DNA of 9,354 nt from JAGXIT01 sp049293335 (lineage in GTDB: Bacteria > Patescibacteriota > Saccharimonadia > Saccharimonadales > UBA4665): assembly GCA_049293335.1 (NCBI GenBank), contig JBATSO010000043.1, forward strand, positions 1-9,354, written 5' to 3'. Positions 5,046 through 9,354 of the stretch are shown one piece after another; within the stretch, counting starts at the first letter, position 1; every line of letters starts with the position of its first letter. Below the pieces are notes generated by a model that made no database searches, was not told the origin of the DNA, and was given only the letters and a program-made list of their open reading frames with translations. Made by a program: the position numbers and the translations under genes.

Positions 5046-7045
5046 AGTTTAGCTCCTTGCAGCGCATGAGCGTCTAGCTTCTTAGCCTCGGCAGCAGTGA
5101 CGGTGTACTCAACCTCATCTTCGAACGTGCGGCGTATCAGCACTACGACAAGGCCTGCAAACGCAATTGCTACCAGCCACCACAGTTGCCATATCACCGC
5201 AAAGCCAAATAAACAGGCGAAGCCACCCACCCACACACCCATAGCAGTTTTTTTGGGCAGCTCAAAGTCTGTATATGCACCGCTATAAAGTGAGCCTTTT
5301 GTTTTTTTAGCCTCCCAGAAGGCGTCTCGGTGCTTTACGACTGGCAGTCTCGCAAAATTATAGTGCGGCGCAGGTGAGGGTACTGACCACTCTAGTGTAC
5401 GCCCATGCCACGGGTCGCCAGTGCTATCGCGCAGTTCGTGGCGCTTCCAAATGCTGTAGCCTAGTTGCGCCAATTGGAACACCACACCAAGCCCAATAAT
5501 AAGCGTCCCGATTCCCGAAACAATAAAGAGTGACTGCCAGCCCATGCTAGGGTCGTAATGATCGAGCCGCCGCGTTGCGCCCATAAACCCAAGGATATAA
5601 ATGGGAATGAACGTCACCAAAAAGCCAACCACCCAGCAGGTAACTGCGGCCTTGCCGAGCCGCTCGTGCAAACGAAAACCGAAAATTTTCGGGAACCAAT
5701 AGGCTATGCCCGCCAGGTAGCCGAACACAACGCCACTAATGATGGTGTTATGAAAATGTGCTACTAAGAATAGGCTGTTGTGGACTTGAAAATCGATGGC
5801 TGGCACAGCTAGCAACACGCCCGTGGCGCCGCCAATTAAGAAAGTCGTAGCAAAGGCCATAAACCACCACATGGGTGTCGTGAACTCTATGCGACCTTTG
5901 TACATAGTAAATAGCCAGTTAAAGACCTTCACCCCTGTTGGAATGGCGATCACCATGGTCATAATGCCAAAGAAGGCGTTTACATTTCCGCCAGCACCCA
6001 TAGTAAAGAAGTGGTGCGCCCAAACAAGGAACGAAAGCACCGTTATACACATGAGCGCCCAGACCATACTGGTGTAGCCAAACAATCTTTTGCGGCTCAT
6101 TGTAGCCACGATTTCGCTATACATACCAAAAGCAGGCAAGACCAAAATGTAAACCTCGGGGTGACCCCACGCCCAAATGAGGTTAATATACATCATAGCG
6201 TTACCACCAAGGTCAGAAGTAAAGTAGTGCATGCCTAGCGAACGGTCGAGCGAAAGCATAAACAGCGTTGCGGTTAAGATAGGAAATACTACTACCACGA
6301 GCATCATGGCACCCAAAACACTCCATGCAAACACTGGCATTTTCATGAGCGTCATCCCTTTACAGCGCATTTTTAGGATGGTCACAATAAAGTTAATACC
6401 GCTCAGCATACTGCCCACGCCCGCAATCTGAATACTCCACAGCCAATAGTCTACGCCTGGGCCTGGGCTATAGGCTAGCTCACTCAGTGGTGGATAGGCC
6501 AGCCAACCGACTGCACCAAATTCGCCGTACACCAGCGATAAGTTGACCAGCACCACGCCCGCTACATACAAATAAAAACTAACGGAGTTTAGCGTTGGAT
6601 AAGCCACATCGCGCGCTCCAAGCATCAGCGGTAGAACCAGGTTAATAATGCCAAGCATCAGCCCCATAGCCACAAAGAAAATCATAATGGTACCGTGCGC
6701 CGTAAAGACTTGTTGGAAATGTTCGGCGTCTAAAAAGCCGCTACTGTGACCGCTGGCCAGGGCCTGTTGCAGCTTCATCATAATGGCATCGCCAAAGCCG
6801 CGCAGCAGCATGACTACCGAAACAACTATGTACATTACACCAATCCGTTTGGCGTCTTGGGTGGTCAGCCATTCGCGCCACAGCCAGCGCCATTTTTTAA
6901 AGTAGGTCAAAAGCGCGACTATTGCCAAAACTCCACCGACCGTTGCGGCCTGGCCGCCAAACTGCACCCAGCCGTGCCAAAAGTAGTGCCATTCCATTTT
7001 ACCCGTCAATAAAGAAGCGAGCGTAGACAGACTGAACCCAAACAT
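5042..7045 (-). CDS. cyoB: Cytochrome bo3 quinol oxidase subunit I
   Basis: The 667-residue catalytic subunit (E. coli CyoB has 663) oxidises quinol, reduces O2 to water and pumps protons. Numbering runs 11 ahead of E. coli throughout. Low-spin heme b ligands are His117 (FTAHG) and His432; heme o3 ligand is His430 (AHFHN). CuB is bound by His295, His344 and His345, with Tyr299 of HPEVY as the cross-linked tyrosine. D-channel residues Asp146, Asn135, Asn153 and Glu297 and K-channel residues Lys373, Thr370 and Ser326 are kept. The quinol site is complete: Arg82, Asp86, His109 and Gln112. Arg492-Arg493 face the heme propionates. The start overlaps the cyoA stop (TAATG) with a GGAGG site 7-8 nt upstream. 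Everything visible says functional enzyme of the type A heme-copper family. Confidence 0.97.
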   Translation of the reverse strand: MFGFSLSTLASLLTGKMEWHYFWHGWVQFGGQAATVGGVLAIVALLTYFKKWRWLWREWLTTQDAKRIGVMYIVVSVVMLLRGFGDAIMMKLQQALASGHSSGFLDAEHFQQVFTAHGTIMIFFVAMGLMLGIINLVLPLMLGARDVAYPTLNSVSFYLYVAGVVLVNLSLVYGEFGAVGWLAYPPLSELAYSPGPGVDYWLWSIQIAGVGSMLSGINFIVTILKMRCKGMTLMKMPVFAWSVLGAMMLVVVVFPILTATLFMLSLDRSLGMHYFTSDLGGNAMMYINLIWAWGHPEVYILVLPAFGMYSEIVATMSRKRLFGYTSMVWALMCITVLSFLVWAHHFFTMGAGGNVNAFFGIMTMVIAIPTGVKVFNWLFTMYKGRIEFTTPMWWFMAFATTFLIGGATGVLLAVPAIDFQVHNSLFLVAHFHNTIISGVVFGYLAGIAYWFPKIFGFRLHERLGKAAVTCWVVGFLVTFIPIYILGFMGATRRLDHYDPSMGWQSLFIVSGIGTLIIGLGVVFQLAQLGYSIWKRHELRDSTGDPWHGRTLEWSVPSPAPHYNFARLPVVKHRDAFWEAKKTKGSLYSGAYTDFELPKKTAMGVWVGGFACLFGFAVIWQLWWLVAIAFAGLVVVLIRRTFEDEVEYTVTAAEAKKLDAHALQGAKL

Positions 7046-8043
7046 TACATACCCTCCATATCATGTGTTTTGTGAAGTGAGGATTCAGCTTGGGTTGGCT
7101 TATGTTCCTCTGTTGGCTTCATCTCGTGTCCACTCATGTACTTCATGATAACATTTTGGTAGATGTTCTCGTCGTGCAAATTGTAGCGCATGACGGGTGC
7201 AGTACCTGGCTGCGCGAGCTTGTCATAGGCCGCCTGTGTCAGGTGATTATTTGAGTTGTGCGCTGTCTGCACCCAGCGTGAAAAGTCACTATCTGACACA
7301 GCACGTGCCTTAAATTTCATATCGGCAAACCCCGCACCACTGATGTTCGAAGACATGCCTTCGTACGACCCGACTGCATTGGCCGAAAGATTGAGCTTGG
7401 TCGACATGCCGCTCATAGCGTAAATTTGCCCACCAAGCTGCGGGATCCAAAATGAATTCATAGGCGCATCGCTCGTAATAGTGAATTCAACGGGCCTATC
7501 GACAGGGAATACCACTTCGTTCAGGCTGGCCACTTTTTCTTCAGGATATATAAAAAGCCACTTCCACTGCATAGCGACCACTTGAACCTTGAGCGCTTGT
7601 TTGGATGATGCGAGTGGTTTATATGGGTCAAGACTATGCGACGTCACCCATGTGACAACAGCAAGTACCGCAATAATGGCAATGGGAATGCCCCACCAAA
7701 TGGTTTCATAGCGTTTGTCGCTATCCCATTCGGGTTTATAGGCCTTTTTGTGCCCACTGCGGTAGCGCCACGCAAACGTAAAAATCATAAAATACACTGG
7801 TACTAGTACCAACAGGGCAAGTGCCGTCGCGAACACCAGTAAATCCCGTTGCCGATTGGCAATTTCACCACGTGTTTGCAGCAGCGGAAAAGAATGGTTG
7901 AACGAAAGCGCCACGAGCACGCCCACCACGAGCGCGGCTCCCACCAGCCACAACGCTGTTATTTTCGTGCGGGATAGCCGCAGAATAGAGGGGAGTTTCA
8001 CCCGGGAACCTTTGGCCAGAACTCGCTCAAAAACCCTCATCAT
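7045..8043 (-). CDS. cyoA: Cytochrome bo3 quinol oxidase subunit II
   Basis: This 332-residue subunit II is from a quinol oxidase. It has an N-terminal hydrophobic segment (28-48), two further membrane helices (about 68-92 and 116-136) and an external cupredoxin-fold domain (about 150-262). Conserved motifs are QWKWLFIYPEE (159-169), MNSFWIPQLGGQIYAM (195-210) and SGAGFADMKFKA (235-246). CuA ligands are lacking as in all quinol oxidases; the whole protein contains no cysteine. E. coli CyoA is a lipoprotein with a Cys at the end of its signal segment; here that region reads ALSFNHSFPLL, so there is no lipid anchor. The C-terminus (305-332) is rich in His, Met and Glu. A TATAAT box lies 11 nt upstream of the ATG, and no Shine-Dalgarno site is seen. 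A second ATG follows immediately, so the exact start is uncertain by one codon. Confidence 0.95.
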   Translation of the reverse strand: MMRVFERVLAKGSRVKLPSILRLSRTKITALWLVGAALVVGVLVALSFNHSFPLLQTRGEIANRQRDLLVFATALALLVLVPVYFMIFTFAWRYRSGHKKAYKPEWDSDKRYETIWWGIPIAIIAVLAVVTWVTSHSLDPYKPLASSKQALKVQVVAMQWKWLFIYPEEKVASLNEVVFPVDRPVEFTITSDAPMNSFWIPQLGGQIYAMSGMSTKLNLSANAVGSYEGMSSNISGAGFADMKFKARAVSDSDFSRWVQTAHNSNNHLTQAAYDKLAQPGTAPVMRYNLHDENIYQNVIMKYMSGHEMKPTEEHKPTQAESSLHKTHDMEGM

Positions 8044-8054
8044 GCTTACGCATT

Positions 8055-8060
8055 ATTATA
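8055..8060 (-). promoter_or_regulatory. -10 box of the cyoABCDE operon promoter
   Basis: A consensus TATAAT on the minus strand stands 11 nt before the cyoA ATG and after the toxin stop codon at 8093-8095. Normal spacing would give a leader of only about 4-6 nt, in line with the missing Shine-Dalgarno site. The -35 region is poor (TTACCT at 19 bp is the best), so an activator, or read-through from the toxin-antitoxin promoter, may contribute. Confidence 0.45.
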
Positions 8061-8092
8061 CACTATACCAAGCATTCACAGGTAATAGTAAT

Positions 8093-8350
8093 CTAGCCTT
8101 TATAAACGCCCTGCCTATGTCCAACATCAAGGACTAAAACGGTCAAATTAGCATCTGCTATATCGTATATTATTCGATAGTCACCGACTCGTAATCTGTA
8201 ATAAACCGAACCCTTTAGACGCTTACTCGCAAGCGGCCTTGGATCCTCTGAAAGTTTGTATATTTTGCTTAGTATACGTATCTGCTGAACTTTATCTATC
8301 CGCTTTAGAGCACGTAAGAATTTTGGTTTAAATAGAACCTCGTATTTCAT
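8093..8350 (-). CDS. RelE/ParE-superfamily toxin
   Basis: The 85-residue basic protein has the full RelE fold: an N-terminal strand (YEVLFKP), helices 1-2 (about 11-35), then RLKGSVYYRLRVGDYRIIY (44-62) and VLVLDVGHRQGVYKG at the end. Arg59, His78-Arg79 and Tyr83 occupy the positions where RelE-type ribosome-dependent mRNA interferases carry catalytic and RNA-contact residues, which favours RNase over ParE-type gyrase activity. It starts inside the antitoxin gene (23-nt overlap) with GGAG 9 nt upstream, the usual coupling that makes antitoxin before toxin. It is intact and of family length. It lies 49 nt upstream of cyoA on the same strand with no visible terminator between. Confidence 0.88.
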   Translation of the reverse strand: MKYEVLFKPKFLRALKRIDKVQQIRILSKIYKLSEDPRPLASKRLKGSVYYRLRVGDYRIIYDIADANLTVLVLDVGHRQGVYKG

Positions 8351-8591
8351 GCATTGTTACTCCAAGCTCCTTTAGAGCCTCCTTGAAAGGTATTGGTTGT
8401 TCACCGTCATTGTAAGATTTATTCGCTGCTGAAATATCAGACATATCTTCAAGATAACGAACAAGCTCATCATTGATGATTTGTGAGAGACTTGTATCGT
8501 TGACTAGTGCGTAGTACTGCACACCCTTTTTAATGACAGGGTTTAAATATATAGTAGTTTTTTCGTTTTCGCTAGTAGTTTTTGTGGTCAT
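8328..8591 (-). CDS. Ribbon-helix-helix antitoxin
   Basis: The 87-residue protein has a short polar N-terminus, a probable DNA-contacting strand (KTTIYLN, 11-17), helix A (about 18-31) and helix B (SLSQIINDELVRYLEDM, 34-50), the CopG/MetJ-type dimer fold. A linker and a C-terminal helix (PFKEALKELGV, 68-78) follow and probably wrap the toxin. GAGG precedes the ATG by 8 nt. Together with the overlapping RelE-fold gene this is a type II toxin-antitoxin operon. By analogy with this class it should repress its own promoter; a suitable palindrome is seen upstream. The RHH call rests on pattern and context, as sequence similarity within the fold is low. Confidence 0.8.
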   Translation of the reverse strand: MTTKTTSENEKTTIYLNPVIKKGVQYYALVNDTSLSQIINDELVRYLEDMSDISAANKSYNDGEQPIPFKEALKELGVTMHEIRGSI

Positions 8592-8637
8592 TTGTAGAAC
8601 CTCATCTTTCTCGTATTATGGTAATCCTCGGCAGGAC

Positions 8638-8673
8638 CTCATGGATAAAGCTCTGGCGAGCCTCGGTGATGAG
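8638..8673 (-). other. Stem-loop in the toxin-antitoxin leader RNA
   Basis: In the roughly 88-nt leader between the promoter and the antitoxin ATG, AGGCTC pairs with GAGCTT (one G-U) around a GCCA loop (8648-8663). An outer stem pairs CTCAT (minus strand, 8673-8669) with ATGAG (8642-8638), with 5-nt internal loops on both sides. The sequence CCGAGG occurs twice, 34 nt apart (8666-8661 and 8632-8627). The fold is modest and may be incidental. Confidence 0.25.
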
Positions 8674-8685
8674 CCGGATGTTTAC

Positions 8686-8714
8686 ATTATAGCGCTATGA
8701 CGTCATGAAGTCAA
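8686..8714 (-). promoter_or_regulatory. Near-consensus sigma-70-type promoter of the toxin-antitoxin operon
   Basis: On the minus strand the -35 TTGACT (8714-8709) and the -10 TATAAT (8691-8686) are separated by exactly 17 bp. Transcription would start near 8679 and give a leader of about 88 nt. The -35 hexamer lies in codons of the upstream TPR-like gene (Leu-Thr just before its last residue), and that gene's stop codon falls in the spacer. This is the best promoter in the window. Confidence 0.7.
8697..8706. promoter_or_regulatory. Palindromic operator candidate ATGACGTCAT
   Basis: A perfect 10-bp palindrome sits within the 17-bp spacer of the toxin-antitoxin promoter, and another 6-bp palindrome, AGCGCT (8691-8696), touches it on the -10 side. 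RHH antitoxins commonly bind short palindromes overlapping their own promoter, so this is the likely autoregulatory site. Binding here would block RNA polymerase directly. Confidence 0.5.
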
Positions 8715-9354
8715 CATAGTCGAATGCACCTTGAGGCGTACGATCTGCTGCAATTCGCTAAGCAGGGCCCTGTGTTCATTTCTATCAACAAGCCCAACTT
8801 TAGGATGATAGCGAAAGTATGAACTACCCACGCCAACATATGCAAATGCTTCGGTCGCCTCACTTTTGGCAAGCGCAATATTGTTTTCATGCGCAAATAC
8901 ACATGCCCGAACGCCATGATATATAAAATATTGAGAAGGCATGACAAGCTGTTCATGAAATAGTCTATTTACTATTGAAAGAGCATCGTCGAACATCGTA
9001 AACATTTGTGAGGTTACAATTAGTTCAGGATAGGACCAATAGCCAGTACCGCGCCAATTTTTCCATGTAATTGTTCTTGCATACCACTTTGCGGCGACCT
9101 CAGCTTCGCCTAGTACCCTGTGCGCATCACCTAGTGCATCGTACACACTATCGATTTCTAAACAATACTGACTTGGCCATTCTTGCAAGGCCGTTTCTAG
9201 TAATATTACTGCTGCCTGACATTTCTTCTTTTTTCCTGTCGCAATCAAACTAAGCGCCTTAATCCTCGCATATTGCATTCTTGTGTCATTAGATCGAGCA
9301 CTCCCAATTTTCGCAAAGAATACTTCCTGATGCTTTTTTGACCAACCTTTAGAT
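8703..9354 (-). CDS. TPR-like repeat protein, N-terminus beyond the window
   Basis: The frame is open from the right edge to a TGA at 8705-8703, giving at least 216 residues. The first ATG in the window (9278) is internal, because coding character continues upstream of it (for example SKGWSKKHQEVFFAKIGS). The protein is helical. One good TPR-like unit is VYDALGDAHRVLGEAEVAAKWYART, shown here as pieces: VYDALGDAHRVLGEAEV then AAKWYARTI. Weaker units lie on either side (IKALSLIATGKKKKCQAAVI and ACVFAHENNIALAKSEATEA). Such repeats mediate protein contacts and are often found in signalling ATPases or transcription regulators whose other domains would lie outside. No enzyme motif is visible, so function is unknown. 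The terminal codons double as promoter for the toxin-antitoxin genes. Confidence 0.65.
   Translation of the reverse strand, partial: SKGWSKKHQEVFFAKIGSARSNDTRMQYARIKALSLIATGKKKKCQAAVILLETALQEWPSQYCLEIDSVYDALGDAHRVLGEAEVAAKWYARTITWKNWRGTGYWSYPELIVTSQMFTMFDDALSIVNRLFHEQLVMPSQYFIYHGVRACVFAHENNIALAKSEATEAFAYVGVGSSYFRYHPKVGLVDRNEHRALLSELQQIVRLKVHSTMLTS

Noticed and set aside
5097..7012. Several open frames on the plus strand opposite cyoB, cyoC and cyoE
   Set aside because: They are low-complexity mirror frames of strongly conserved genes with no motifs or ribosome-binding sites of their own.
7045..8043. CuA cytochrome c oxidase subunit II
   Set aside because: The protein has no cysteine, so CuA cannot form; motifs and operon identify a quinol oxidase.
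8711..8956. A second small gene (81-residue frame) within the TPR-like region
   Set aside because: It lies in another frame of the longer TPR-like coding sequence and shows no plausible protein pattern.

Overview
The window reads as part of a compact bacterial chromosome of roughly balanced GC. Genes overlap by a few bases, Shine-Dalgarno sites are mixed with probably leaderless starts, and most proteins are short single-domain forms. My best guess is a member of the Candidate Phyla Radiation, most like Candidatus Saccharibacteria (TM7). That lineage has members known to carry a cytochrome bo3 oxidase operon, and AAA_28-type ATPases and small LPG-synthase-TM-like proteins are common there. 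This is inference from gene content; no rRNA or universal marker gene is present.

Left part (1-2247, + strand): a perfect-arm hairpin (11-44) opens the window. It is followed by the damaged 5' end of a HAD-family phosphatase gene, whose later motifs (219-731) are intact while the first catalytic motif is lost. An AAA_28-type P-loop NTPase (724-1302) overlaps it by 8 nt. A structured, gene-free stretch (1303-1539) follows, then an alpha/beta hydrolase (1540-2247).

Centre (2231-8043, - strand): a complete cytochrome bo3 quinol oxidase operon reads right to left as cyoA, cyoB, cyoC, cyoD, cyoE. Junctions are nearly seamless (1-nt overlap, 4-nt ATGA overlap, direct abutment, 47-nt overlap). A polytopic membrane protein of the LPG-synthase-TM/UPF0104 family follows 45 nt downstream and ends tail to tail with the hydrolase, with a 17-nt overlap. 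CyoB keeps every heme, CuB, proton-channel and quinol-site residue known from the Escherichia coli enzyme, so a working O2-reducing quinol oxidase is expected. CyoA has no cysteine at all, so it has neither CuA nor a lipoprotein anchor. CyoE supplies heme O.

Right part (8093-9354, - strand): a type II toxin-antitoxin pair (ribbon-helix-helix antitoxin followed by RelE/ParE-fold toxin, overlapping by 23 nt) lies just upstream of cyoA on the same strand. Its near-consensus promoter, with a 10-bp palindrome in the spacer, is embedded in the last codons of a TPR-like protein gene that runs off the right edge.

I see no rRNA, tRNA, CRISPR array, transposase or prophage gene. The most notable points are the respiratory oxidase in a probably reduced genome, the promoter/operator arrangement of the toxin-antitoxin module, and the decayed HAD gene with a 9-nt-period CTAGT repeat at its lost catalytic motif.
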